In this document: piece by piece, positions 1 to 8,900 of the stretch
Position numbering within the stretch: the first letter of the stretch is position 1
Layout: every line of letters starts with the position of its first letter
Source of the DNA: CAYLJJ01 sp964384025
GTDB taxonomy: Bacteria; Myxococcota_A; Bradymonadia; UBA7976; UBA1532
NCBI GenBank assembly: GCA_964384025.1
Contig: CAYLJJ010000079.1
Coordinates: 1 to 33,780, forward strand
DNA length: 33,780 bases
Reading direction: 5' to 3'
Made by a program: the position numbers and the translations under genes
The notes under the pieces: model-generated
The model's input: the letters and a program-made list of their open reading frames with translations, nothing else
What the model was told of the DNA's origin: nothing
Databases searched by the model: none

Positions 1-122
1 GGGGCTCTTTGCGCACTGGAGGTTGTTGGGGATCAGGCCTTCGGCTGGATGATGGAAGCCGTATGAGTTGAGAGGCTCACGTACGGTTCTGCGAGCGCCT
101 GGAGCTGAAATCCCTTCAGAGG
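1..122 (+). mobile_element. Group II intron 3' end (domains V and VI), truncated by window edge
   Basis: Positions 57-88 fold into a textbook group II intron domain V. The lower helix AGCCGTAT pairs with GTACGGTT and carries the AGC catalytic triad with its G-U wobble. A two-base AC bulge (79-80) follows, then an upper helix GAGTT/GGCTC closed by a GAGA (GNRA) tetraloop at 70-73. Downstream, CTGAA (105-109) and TTCAG (115-119) plus CCT/AGG can form a domain VI-like stem. The exact 3' splice site is not certain, and the end coordinate is approximate. The intron body and any reverse transcriptase ORF lie left of the window. The intron ends just downstream of the stop codon of the TerB-like gene, in the opposite orientation to it. 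Confidence 0.85.
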
Positions 123-158
123 ACTCTCCGACTCAGCCGAGGGGATCATGGCGACCGT

Positions 159-566
159 TTATCCCAGCCCCAGAGCCTCCTTAAGGCTCTCCAAAAGCTT
201 TGCCTCACGGGGATGAAGCTGACCATCTGAAACAGCGAGACTCTGAGCCATCTCAAGCAGCTCTTGGCGATGCTCTAGTTGAGGGAGCAGATCAGCGCTC
301 TTTAGGCTCAGGGCTTGAAAACCGCCCTCAGGATTTTCCTTGGCTTGCTCTATTGCGGCTTGAAAGGCGCGATCTGCGAGGGTCTGCTTCTCAGCCAGCC
401 AGGGGAGACGCAGGAGCTGATTTCGGAAACCGGCTCTCTCCATTATATGAAACTCTCCATCAGCAAAGACCATCTGGGTCAGGACCTCAATGATGATCGA
501 GATCTGCTCCTCAGTTAACCCTCTTAAATTGGATGTGGTAGCCAAGCGATCTGCGAGTGGGTTCAT
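159..566 (-). CDS. TerB-like (tellurite resistance TerB family fold) protein
   Basis: This is a 135-residue all-helical protein. Two acidic stretches fit the TerB fold: one near residue 35 (FADGEFHIMERAGF) and one in the C-terminal helix pair (SDGQLHPREAKLLESL). These repeated DG-x-x-x-x-x-E patterns are how TerB-like domains bind metal. The start is ATG at 566 rather than GTG at 572, because AGGAGG lies five bases before it. TerB-like proteins occur in tellurite or stress operons and as lone cytoplasmic or membrane-associated proteins. No other ter gene is nearby, so a tellurite role is not supported. The gene is divergent from the Dam-like methyltransferase, with 159 bases between starts. 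The family assignment is by pattern recognition only. Confidence 0.7.
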   Translation of the reverse strand: MNPLADRLATTSNLRGLTEEQISIIIEVLTQMVFADGEFHIMERAGFRNQLLRLPWLAEKQTLADRAFQAAIEQAKENPEGGFQALSLKSADLLPQLEHRQELLEMAQSLAVSDGQLHPREAKLLESLKEALGLG

Positions 567-725
567 CTTCACCTCCTGGATCAGAAACTACACTGTTTGG
601 GCTCTTGAATCTCTCTAAGAAGCTTTGGATCTCAGGATCTTGGGGCTTCTCTCAACTGCTCAAGAGCTTTCCTTAGCTCTCTTTGGCTATTGTAGGCCCT
701 GAACGGATGCTCTATCTTTGCCGCC
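567..725. promoter_or_regulatory. Divergent intergenic region between TerB-like gene and Dam
   Basis: These 159 bases separate two divergent starts and must carry both promoters, but no convincing -35/-10 pair stands out. The TerB-like side has a strong AGGAGG ribosome site. The Dam side has no recognisable one. A short imperfect inverted repeat (AGAGCT with AGCTCT, about 664-681) lies in front of dam. Several GATC sites fall here (around 540-640), which could link expression to methylation state. Confidence 0.35.
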
Positions 726-1553
726 ATGGCTCAGGAACTCCCTCACCCTTTCCTGAAGTGGGCGGGCGGCAAGCGCTCTCTCCTCTCTGAGATCCTGCCC
801 AGGCTCCCTGAGCAGATAGGGCGCTATGTTGAGCCCTTTATGGGGGGTGCGGCGGTTTTCTTTGCTCTTGTCCGAGAGGGTCGTCTGGAGAGCGCTCTCC
901 TCACAGACCGCAACCCTCAACTGGTCCAGCTCTATGAGGTGGTCAAATCGGACCCCGAGAGCTTAATCTTAGCCCTGGGAGAGTGGGAGCATTCAGAGAA
1001 GAGCTACTACCACGTCCGCAGCTTGGATCCCGCTGAGTTGGACCCTGCGCCACGGGCTGCGCGGCTCCTTTGGCTCAACCGTACCTGCTATAACGGCCTC
1101 TATCGTCTCAACCGCGCGGGTCGCTTCAACGTTCCCTTTGGGCGCTACAACCGCCCACGCATCATTCACCGAGAGAACTTGATGGCTTGCAGTGAGGCGC
1201 TTCAAAAAGCGGAGATCCGCCAAGCTGACTTCTCTGAGGTGATGAAGGAGCTTAAGGCGGGCGATGTGATCTACTGTGATCCACCTTACTGGCCTCTCAA
1301 GGAGAGCTCTTTCACTCACTACGACGGCCAGCCCTTTACGGAGAAGGAGCAGCGACAGCTTGAGGGGTTCTTTCGCGGCCTGGAAGCGCGAGGTGTTCGG
1401 GGCCTCCTCTCCAACTCCTCAACTCCTGAGACCCGCGCCCTATACGAGGGCCTAAAGATCAACAAAGTTCAGGTGCGCCGCAACATCAACCGCCTCAAAT
1501 CTGGGCGAGGGCCAGTAGAGGAGTTGTTGGTAGAAAGCCAAGCTCTCCCCTGA
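726..1553 (+). CDS. dam: Dam-type DNA adenine N6-methyltransferase (D12 class)
   Basis: This is a 275-residue S-adenosylmethionine-dependent DNA methyltransferase of the D12/Dam class, which methylates adenine N6, usually in GATC. The N-terminus has the family signature FLKWAGGKRSLL (residues 9-20). The SAM-binding motif EPFMGGAA lies at 36-43, the family-specific RTCYNGLYRLNRAGRFNVPFG at about 119-139, and the catalytic DPPY at 185-188. Length and motif order are normal and complete. ATG 726 is chosen because the WAGGK motif must sit close to the N-terminus, although no good ribosome site precedes it. No restriction partner is adjacent, so it is a solitary methylase. GATC is visibly over-represented in this window, consistent with GATC specificity, but specificity is not proven by sequence alone. 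The stop abuts that of the convergent kinase gene. Confidence 0.93.
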   Translation: MAQELPHPFLKWAGGKRSLLSEILPRLPEQIGRYVEPFMGGAAVFFALVREGRLESALLTDRNPQLVQLYEVVKSDPESLILALGEWEHSEKSYYHVRSLDPAELDPAPRAARLLWLNRTCYNGLYRLNRAGRFNVPFGRYNRPRIIHRENLMACSEALQKAEIRQADFSEVMKELKAGDVIYCDPPYWPLKESSFTHYDGQPFTEKEQRQLEGFFRGLEARGVRGLLSNSSTPETRALYEGLKINKVQVRRNINRLKSGRGPVEELLVESQALP

Positions 1554-2552
1554 TCAAATCTCTGTGCAGATGGGCAGCTTGAGAAGAAAATGGCTCCCTT
1601 CGCCCAAGACCGACTCGACCAGGATCTCCCCTCCGTGAGCTTCTACCGTGTAGTTGACGATGGCGAGACCCAGGCCCGCTCCAGAGGCGATCCCCTGAAG
1701 GCTGGAGTCAACTCGATAAAAAGGCTCAAAGATTCGCTTGAGCTCTTTGGAGGGGATGCCCACTCCGTTATCTCTGAGGCTCAGAGAGGCGATCCCTCCC
1801 TCATCCCAGCTCTCAAAGCGCAGACATTTTTCTGCCTCTGTGTACTTATAGGCGTTGATCAGCAGGTTTAGGAGTGCGGAGCTGATCACATCGGGATCAT
1901 GGAGGACTATAGCTTGGCTCCTTAAATTGAGGGAGAGCTGCAACTCTCCTGCAGAGCTGAGTTCAGCGAAGCGATCCAGAGCGGTTTGAATGGCGCCCCC
2001 AAGGGGAGCACGGCGCTTGCGCATCACATCGCGATCTTGAGCCGCCGCTCGCCAACTCAGGGCTCGATCGATGAGGGTCTCTAGCCAGACGCTCTCACGC
2101 ACAATGGTCTCTAGACACTCATGAGTTTGCTCAGGGTCTCCTGTCGCTTGTCCACTCTGGAGGATCTGAGCATAGAGGCGAATGGCACTGAGGGGGGTTT
2201 TCAGTTCATGAGCCATGCTGGTGAGGAAGTCAGCTTGGAGCCGGGCAACGCGGGCCCGTCTCCTCAACAGCACCGTAGCGATGATCACCCCGCCGATGGC
2301 AGCAGCGGTAAAAGAGATCATCAGGACCGAGATCACCAGAGAGATGGAGTCCTCTCCCAAAACCAAGTTAACGATGCCCACAGAGGTGGAGAGGAGAATA
2401 GGGAGAACGACGCCAACCATCAGGCTGACGATCACCCCAGTCAAGCTTAGGGGGTTGCGCTTGCGAGGCTGAGGGCTGGTTTGAGAGGGCTTAGATCTCT
2501 CTTTGAGTTCTTCGATGATGAGCAACTCCAGCCTGTCGGATTCTACATCCAT
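1554..2552 (-). CDS. Membrane-anchored sensor histidine kinase (orphan)
   Basis: This is a 332-residue two-component histidine kinase. A short basic cytoplasmic N-terminus is followed by two hydrophobic segments (about 36-66 and 70-96). Next comes a HisKA domain with H-box MAHELKTPLSAI (phosphoacceptor His115). The HATPase domain has an N-box (LLNLLINAYKYT), G1 (DNGVGIP), F-box (IFEPFYR) and G2 (GAGLGLAIV). There is almost no periplasmic loop and no HAMP or PAS domain, so the signal is probably sensed in the membrane. A TTG at 2555 precedes ATG 2552, and I take the ATG. No response regulator is next to it, making it an orphan kinase. It is convergent with dam; the two stop codons together form TGATCA with no spacer. 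Its relation to the neighbouring defence operon is unknown. Confidence 0.92.
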   Translation of the reverse strand: MDVESDRLELLIIEELKERSKPSQTSPQPRKRNPLSLTGVIVSLMVGVVLPILLSTSVGIVNLVLGEDSISLVISVLMISFTAAAIGGVIIATVLLRRRARVARLQADFLTSMAHELKTPLSAIRLYAQILQSGQATGDPEQTHECLETIVRESVWLETLIDRALSWRAAAQDRDVMRKRRAPLGGAIQTALDRFAELSSAGELQLSLNLRSQAIVLHDPDVISSALLNLLINAYKYTEAEKCLRFESWDEGGIASLSLRDNGVGIPSKELKRIFEPFYRVDSSLQGIASGAGLGLAIVNYTVEAHGGEILVESVLGEGSHFLLKLPICTEI

Positions 2553-2933
2553 CAAACCTAAAGGAGTTGTATGGGGTTGTTAAGGGGAACTGTTTGAGAG
2601 TGGGAGCAGATGGGGCTCGGAGGGTCCTGGAGATCGTCCAAGCGTAATTTCTGAAGTCGAAGAGGTCCACGTCGCTCAATGGAGTAAAGACAAGGAGCTT
2701 TGACAACTCAACGCCCCCGATTTTCACCTAAGATTTTAGAGCCCCTCTTATCCCCATTTTGGGCCTGTGCCCACTTCAGAGGTATTTTCCCACCTCGAGC
2801 GCTTCCCTCTTTCTTGATTGAGTGTGTTAACAGTTGAGAAGTTTTGGAACATCAAGCGCATTTGGGAACATCGAGCGCACATAGATGCTTTCTGGGGTCA
2901 CTGTCCTCAACTGCGCTGGAGGCATTTCAGCTG
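2553..2933. other. Intergenic region between histidine kinase and defence operon, with operon promoter region
   Basis: This 381-base non-coding stretch lies between two divergent genes and should contain both promoters. No convincing promoter consensus stands out. The part nearest the defence operon contains a 19-bp tandem repeat (2842-2879) and an earlier partial copy of its TCGAGCGC core at about 2797. The ribosome site GGAGG (2918-2922) precedes the chosen ATG at 2934 by 11 bases. The reading frame is open upstream to a TTG at 2844, but that would place coding sequence through the tandem repeat, so it is disfavoured. Confidence 0.5.
2842..2879 (+). repeat. 19-bp tandem direct repeat upstream of defence operon, possible operator
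   Basis: Two head-to-tail copies, TTTTGGAACATCAAGCGCA (2842-2860) and TTTGGGAACATCGAGCGCA (2861-2879), differ at two positions. They lie 55 bases before the start of the DUF6361-like gene. The near two-turn period (19 bp) would put two bound proteins on similar faces of the helix, as expected for a regulator binding site. No regulator gene is encoded in the operon itself. Confidence 0.6.
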
Positions 2934-4166
2934 ATGGCATCCACTTTGACTTGGATCGATCATGATTCTATCGCGCGGCAGCGCAGCCTACGTATCCTGG
3001 CGCTCTTTCAAGAACGAGAGAGTCGAGATGAACTTGGACTTGGAGGCATCAGGAACAGTCTTGCGGACCAGTTCTTTCCTGGAACAACCACGATCCAGAC
3101 CCGCCTCCGATACATGCTCTTTATTCCCTGGATTTACAAAGAGTTAGAGGAGGAGCGTGTCGGCTCAACTGAAGTCGAACGGCGGGCTCGTAAATACGAG
3201 CTTCGTCTGGTTCTTCCGCTGCTTGCATCTGAAACGATCTCAGGGAAGGAGTGGGGGATCTTTGGTCGGTCTGCTGGATCAGACTTGAAGCGTCTCCCTA
3301 GCTCGATCTACTGGGCCAGTTTATGGAGTTGGGGGATTCGTCGCTTCGAAGGTTCTCAGAATGACTACCACCGAGCTTTGGACCACATCTATCGCCTACG
3401 AGAGCAGGGAAATCGACAGAGGGGGGAACGTCGACAACGAGCAGAATCAACAGATGTTCCAGATCCAAACACCCTCACTTGGTGTACAAGCCTGCCAGCG
3501 CCCCCCGAGGAGTTCCCGAAAGTGTTGGGCTTTCATCTTCGTGAGAAGGAGGCTCGATTTCTCCTGGACCGCATCCTCTTCTCACACCGTGAAAGCCTGC
3601 TCGCCCATCTGGCGAACAGATGCAGCCTCGCCGAGGTGAAGTTTCCATGGGAACACCCTGAGCGAACGAGCTTCAGTCTGGCTCACCAGGAGCTCCTCAA
3701 ACACGCGCAGATTTTCTCAGCGACCCTGCACGGTGCTGCGCTCCTCTACAACCTCGCATTGGCTCGCCTGAAGAGAAGTGAAGAGTTGCTCAATCGACAT
3801 GGAGAGGCAATGAAGGAGTGGGCTGAGGAGATCTGCAGAATGGACTTGAAGGCGTGGTCTTTGCCCCGCTTCTGGGAGCTGACCCACGATGAGGGGCACC
3901 GAGTCACCTCTGCCACCATCCGCTTTGTTGAACGATGGGTCGAATTCGCGCGGAATAAGCCCTCAAAACTCATAGAGAACGAGCGGGCCATTGAACATAT
4001 CAAGTGCCGGGAAATGAAGCTGAAGGGTGCACGGTCTCGCTTCAAGAACGCCCGTGCCCTGGATCAATGGAGTGGAAGTGCTGGTCTTGATCGATTGTCC
4101 TTTCGCTGGCCAATAGCACGAGAGCTTCTTCGAGATCTCTACAACGGTCTGAACTGCTCGGAGTAG
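2934..4166 (+). CDS. DUF6361-like protein, first gene of a three-gene defence operon (Azaca ZacA-like)
   Basis: This is a 410-residue cytoplasmic protein without signal or membrane segments. The N-terminal pattern matches the DUF6361 family as I remember it: TWIDHD at residues 4-9, then DELGLGGIRNSLADQFFPGT, then a conserved TRLRYMLFIPWIYKELE. No catalytic motif is visible and its role is unknown. ATG 2934 is preferred for its GGAGG ribosome site and because the family signature starts right there; an upstream TTG (2844) would add 30 unlikely residues. The next gene starts five bases after the stop. The set DUF6361 + phospholipase D-like + SNF2-type helicase matches my recollection of the anti-phage system Azaca (ZacA, ZacB, ZacC). 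That name needs a profile search to confirm. Confidence 0.72.
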   Translation: MASTLTWIDHDSIARQRSLRILALFQERESRDELGLGGIRNSLADQFFPGTTTIQTRLRYMLFIPWIYKELEEERVGSTEVERRARKYELRLVLPLLASETISGKEWGIFGRSAGSDLKRLPSSIYWASLWSWGIRRFEGSQNDYHRALDHIYRLREQGNRQRGERRQRAESTDVPDPNTLTWCTSLPAPPEEFPKVLGFHLREKEARFLLDRILFSHRESLLAHLANRCSLAEVKFPWEHPERTSFSLAHQELLKHAQIFSATLHGAALLYNLALARLKRSEELLNRHGEAMKEWAEEICRMDLKAWSLPRFWELTHDEGHRVTSATIRFVERWVEFARNKPSKLIENERAIEHIKCREMKLKGARSRFKNARALDQWSGSAGLDRLSFRWPIARELLRDLYNGLNCSE

Positions 4167-4171
4167 CGCGA

Positions 4172-5986
4172 ATGCTCAACCCCGATCAGCGAAGCCTCTA
4201 CACTACAGCCCTCACCCCGCCTGTTGGCTACACTTTCGATCGGGGGCTCGGTACCACATTCTCTCTAGATCCAACGACGCTGTTGACCATCCCGCTACAC
4301 CTGGCGTTGCTCGGTCGAAGAGATGAAGCGGAGCTCCTGCGAGACAGCATTACGCTCGTCGAGTCGCTCCGGCAAGTTGGGGAGCGATTGATGGTCTTTG
4401 CGCAGCGAGGTCGACTTCAGCCCCCACGCACTACCAGCATCCTCTATGGGCTACTGGAGTCATGCATCGTCGAAGTCCGAGCTCCTCGCGGTGGCGTCTT
4501 TCACCCCAAACTCTGGCTCCTGCGCTTCACTCCAAAGGAGGCTGAAGGTGCTCCACGAGTGCGACTGCTGGTGCTCTCTCGAAACTTGACTTCTGATCGC
4601 TCCTGGGACCTATCCCTCCAACTGGAGGGGAGCCTGGATGTGAAAAAGAACCCCAAGAATACGCCCTTGGCCAAGCTTTTCGATGCGCTCCTGGGAATGG
4701 CGGTGCGAACGCCATCCAAGAACAGGCGAGACCAACTCCGAGCGCAGGTTGCAGAACTCGGGCGAGTGCAATGGCAACTACCACCTGGATTTGAGACCCT
4801 CGATTTTCATGTGATGGGTCTACGAGGCTCCAAGAAGGCGTGGTTCCCGAAAGCATCAACCTACATGGCTGTGATCTCACCGTTCTGTACTGCGGTTGCA
4901 TTGAATCAGCTCTGTGAGACGACCAAGAACCCAGTCGCGCTGATCTCCCGCCCCGAGACGTTTCTCGATCTCGATGACACAACATGTGGTCGTTTCGAGG
5001 AGTGCTTAGTCTTGAACAACACGGCGATTTCAGAGGAGGGGGAGGAGCTTGAGTATGACGCTGTCGGTCTGCACGCTAAGATGTATATCGCCCAACGCAA
5101 TCGCAAGACTCGGGTTTATCTCGGTTCCGCGAACGCGACATCTGCCGCGTTCACTGCGGGGAAAAACGTGGAGATACTCGTCGAACTGGAGGGTCTGACG
5201 AGCCAGATTGGGGGAGGCATCAAAGGGCTCCTTGGCGCGGGGGGGATGCGACCCATGTTGGAGATCTTCAACTCCCCCAAAATCCGCGATCCTGAGGATG
5301 AGACGAGGGAGGCTGTTCGAAGAGTTCTGGAGGAAGCACGAGACCAACTCGCGCAATCGGCGTGGAGGCTTGAGTGCGTGCTAGATGAGGGATGCTACAC
5401 ATTGACCCTCGCGCCGTTAGCGCCACTCGTGCTCAACGGCGTTAGAGTCGTCAAGGCGTGGCCGATCACGGTCTCTTCGCAGGAAGGTACACCCCTTGAG
5501 GGCCTCGCTACGGGTCAGGAGACGGCGCTGGGGCGCTACGCCGTGGAGAGCGTCACAGGATTGATCGCCATTGAGTTGAGTTCAGACAGCGCCAGTGAGG
5601 TGCTCAGGTTTGCGTTGAATCTCACGGTTGAAGGGCAACCAAGGTCCAGGGACTCTGCCATCCTCCAGACTGTCATTCGAAACCGGGAGGGTTTTTTACG
5701 TTATCTATTGCTGATCCTCAGAGGGTTGGATGGCTCAGGGTTCGGGGGCGGAGGGGGCGGCTGGAAGGGCAACGGGGGCTGGGGGAGCGAACAGGGGGGG
5801 CTCCCGCTCCTCGAAGAGTTGGCACGTGCGTGGTGTCGGGATCGAGATCGTGTTCGACGGATAGGTGCGCTCTTGGCAGATCTGAAGGATACACCAGGAG
5901 AAGATGGAAAGTCAGCCATCCCCACGGACTTCTTGGCGTTGTGGACAACTTTTGAGGGCGCTTTGAGGGACGAAGAGGATGAGTGA
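4172..5986 (+). CDS. Phospholipase D-like protein, second gene of the defence operon (Azaca ZacB-like)
   Basis: This 604-residue protein has two HxK-type PLD half-sites, as needed for one active site. The first is HPKLWLL (His111, Lys113) followed by SRNLTSD (Asn138). The second is LHAKMYI (His301, Lys303) followed by LGSANAT (Asn321). In defence systems such domains act as nucleases rather than lipases. A very Gly/Trp-rich linker (GFGGGGGGWKGNGG) near residues 524-537 separates the beta-rich C-terminal half from a short helical tail. The gene begins five bases after the DUF6361-like stop and overlaps the helicase start by eight bases, so the three are translationally coupled. No signal peptide is present. 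The nuclease role is inferred from the family and the helicase neighbour. Confidence 0.82.
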   Translation: MLNPDQRSLYTTALTPPVGYTFDRGLGTTFSLDPTTLLTIPLHLALLGRRDEAELLRDSITLVESLRQVGERLMVFAQRGRLQPPRTTSILYGLLESCIVEVRAPRGGVFHPKLWLLRFTPKEAEGAPRVRLLVLSRNLTSDRSWDLSLQLEGSLDVKKNPKNTPLAKLFDALLGMAVRTPSKNRRDQLRAQVAELGRVQWQLPPGFETLDFHVMGLRGSKKAWFPKASTYMAVISPFCTAVALNQLCETTKNPVALISRPETFLDLDDTTCGRFEECLVLNNTAISEEGEELEYDAVGLHAKMYIAQRNRKTRVYLGSANATSAAFTAGKNVEILVELEGLTSQIGGGIKGLLGAGGMRPMLEIFNSPKIRDPEDETREAVRRVLEEARDQLAQSAWRLECVLDEGCYTLTLAPLAPLVLNGVRVVKAWPITVSSQEGTPLEGLATGQETALGRYAVESVTGLIAIELSSDSASEVLRFALNLTVEGQPRSRDSAILQTVIRNREGFLRYLLLILRGLDGSGFGGGGGGWKGNGGWGSEQGGLPLLEELARAWCRDRDRVRRIGALLADLKDTPGEDGKSAIPTDFLALWTTFEGALRDEEDE

Positions 5987-8900
5987 AGCGGTGTTCCAGG
6001 CGTCAGAGATCCTCACTCAGCTGAAGGACTTTCAACGGCGAACTGTAGACTATGTGTTTCACCGCTTCTACCTAGCTGACCCTGGAATCAGGAGGTTCCT
6101 CGTCGCAGATGAGGTCGGTTTGGGAAAGACGATGGTGGCGCGAGGTCTCATTGCACGTCTCCTGGAACACTTGAGCGAGGAGGAGCGGATCGATATCATC
6201 TATGTCTGCTCGAACGCCGCCATCGCCAGCCAAAACATCGCTAGGCTCAATGTCATCCAGGATGGTAATTTCGCGCTCGCGTCACGCCTGACCCTGCTCC
6301 CGCTCACGATTCACAAATTGAAAGACAACCCTGTGAACTTCGTGAGCTTCACGCCAGGAACCACGTTTGATCTAAAATCAGCGACGGGTGTGGTCCAAGA
6401 GCGTGCATTGCTATTCTGGATGCTCCACGGGGAGACCTGGCTTGACGAGGATGGGTTAGGCAATCTCCTTCAGGCTGGTGTCTACCGAGAGAACTGGGTC
6501 TGGCGACTCAGAGATGAGCACGATCCCAGCTGCGACGATGATCTCACTCTGGCTTTCTGTGCTGCCGTGCGCAACCGAGCAGATCTCAAGATGACCTTGA
6601 TTGAAACCTGCTTGCGATTCCAAGCCTATAGAAAAGAGATCCCGGACTCTGACAGAGCAGCTCGGAACAGACTGATTGGAGAGCTGCGTCAACTTCTGGC
6701 CCAGGTTTGTGCTCAGGCGATGAAGCCGAACTTGATCATCCTGGATGAATTCCAGCGGTTTAAGGAACTCTTCGATCCTGAAAAGGAGTCCGCGCAGCTC
6801 GCCGATCTACTGTTCCGGGTCGAGGGTGCACGAGTCCTCCTGCTCTCTGCTACCCCCTACAAGATGCTGTCGCTCGACAGCGAAGAGAATGAACACCATT
6901 GCCCGGAGTTCTTGGCTACCTTGCGGTGGCTCCATGAAGGGGACGAATCTCAAATCCGGCATATCGAGTCAGATATCAAAAACTACCGCCAAGCGCTCTA
7001 CTCCCTGGCTGACGGGCAGAGCGAGGCGATCATGGCCGCGAGAGATGTGCTTCAAGCGCGCTTGCTTCAGGTGATGACGCGCACAGAGCGGGTGGGGATG
7101 ACGCAATATCAAGATGCTATGCTCTGCGAGCCCCCCAGGCCAGCTCCGCTTCGTGCTGTGGATTTGGACCAAATTCAGCTTGTTGATGGAGTTGTACAAG
7201 CGGTCGGCTCCTATGACCCAATAGAATACTGGAAATCGAGCCCCTACGTGGTGAACTTCTTCCGGAACTATCACTTCAAGAGAAAGCTGGACAAGCTGCG
7301 GGGTAGACCCTCTGAAGACCTCCTCTCAGCGCTCCGCAAGGGAGCATCGAGCCTCCTACAGGAAAGCGACTTTGAGTCCTATACCCCGGTGGACTCAGCC
7401 AACGGGCGCCTTCGAAGCCTCTTTTCTGACACGTTGGACCGTGGCATGTGGCGATTGTTGTGGTTGCCTCCTTCATTATCTTACGTCCTGCCTGGTGGTG
7501 CCTATGCAGAGGGGGGAGGGTTGACCAAGGCACTGATCTTCTCCGAATGGAGCGCAGTACCTGACACGATCTCCGCGCTCTGTTCCTATGAAGCTGAGCG
7601 TAGAATGTTGGCAAACTTGGACCGGGAGTGGGGATACAGCGCGTTGATAGAGAAGGTAAAGCCTCCGCTCAGGTTTCAAGTGAGAGAGGACGACAAGCCC
7701 AGCGGTATGTCGACTCTCTCCCTTCTGCGCCCCTCCGCCGCACTTGCGCAGCTGGTCGATCCTCTCCAGCTCGCAATCAACGAAGGAGAGGGTGCTTCGT
7801 TAGAGGCTGAGGATGCTCGGTACTGGGCGAGCGAGTTGATCAAGGAAGAGGTGGAGTCTCGCACTCTTGAGCCTGACTGGGGAACGGCTGCAAAGCGTGA
7901 AGCATACTGGCTGATACCACTGTCACTGGACAAGCTTCTCGCTCCTGGTGTCAGAGAGTGGTGTCTTGAGGGCGAGGGCTGGAAGGGCCTGGGTTCTGGC
8001 CGAGAGGAGCAGTCCGAGAGCGGGTTGCAAGCGCATCTGGAGTTCCTCATCAGGGGATGGGACGGCCATATCACCGCTGGAGAGCGGCCTGATGATCTTT
8101 GGGAGATGGTGGGGCTATTGGCGCTGGCTGGCCCAGGCAATTGTGCCCTCCGGGCGCTTCACCGGATCGCGCCTGAGCTCGATTGGGACCATCCTGACCT
8201 CCTCACTGCAGCGGCGAAAATATCTGGGGGATTTCGCACGCTCTTCAATCTCGCTGAGACAGTCGGCATGCTTCGCAGCACCACCAAGGAGAAGAGTTAT
8301 TGGAAGATCGTCCTCGGCTATTGCTTGGATGGGAATCTCCAAGCGCTCCTGGATGAACAGGTTCATACGCTGCGGGAGTCATTGGGAGTGATGAATTGTC
8401 CAGCTGTCAAGCGAGTTCAGAAGATTGCTGAGGCGCTTGAGGAGTCGCTTTCGATTCGCCCTGGGCGCCTCTACGTCGATCAGATTTTCGCAGATCCTGA
8501 GCACCCGAAGATCCAACTAGAAACTTTCAATTTACGCACCCGTTTCGCGCTGAGATTTGGTGATCTACAAGGGGAGAAGGAGAGCAAGGTGGCTCGGGTC
8601 GGCGCGGTGCGTACCGCGTTCAACTCCCCCTTCAGACCGTTTGTATTGGCTTCTACATCGATCGGACAAGAAGGGCTGGACTTCCACACTTGGTGCCACG
8701 CTGTGGTGCACTGGAATCTCCCTCGCAACCCGGTAGATCTAGAGCAGCGAGAGGGGCGGGTCCACCGCTTCAAGGGCCATGCGGTGAGGAAGAATATCGC
8801 TCAGCGCTTTGGGCTGTGTGCTCTGCGTGAAGCAGGGTGGAACGGCCAGGGTGATCCTTGGGAGTTGTTGTTCGAGGAGGCTGCAAAGACCCGACTGGAG

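Noticed and set aside
2844..2933. Extended N-terminus of the DUF6361-like protein from TTG 2844
   Set aside because: It would translate the tandem repeat; the family signature begins at ATG 2934, which has a GGAGG site.
4527..4985. Long minus-strand frame inside the PLD-like gene
   Set aside because: Shadow of the real gene, which has intact catalytic motifs on the plus strand.
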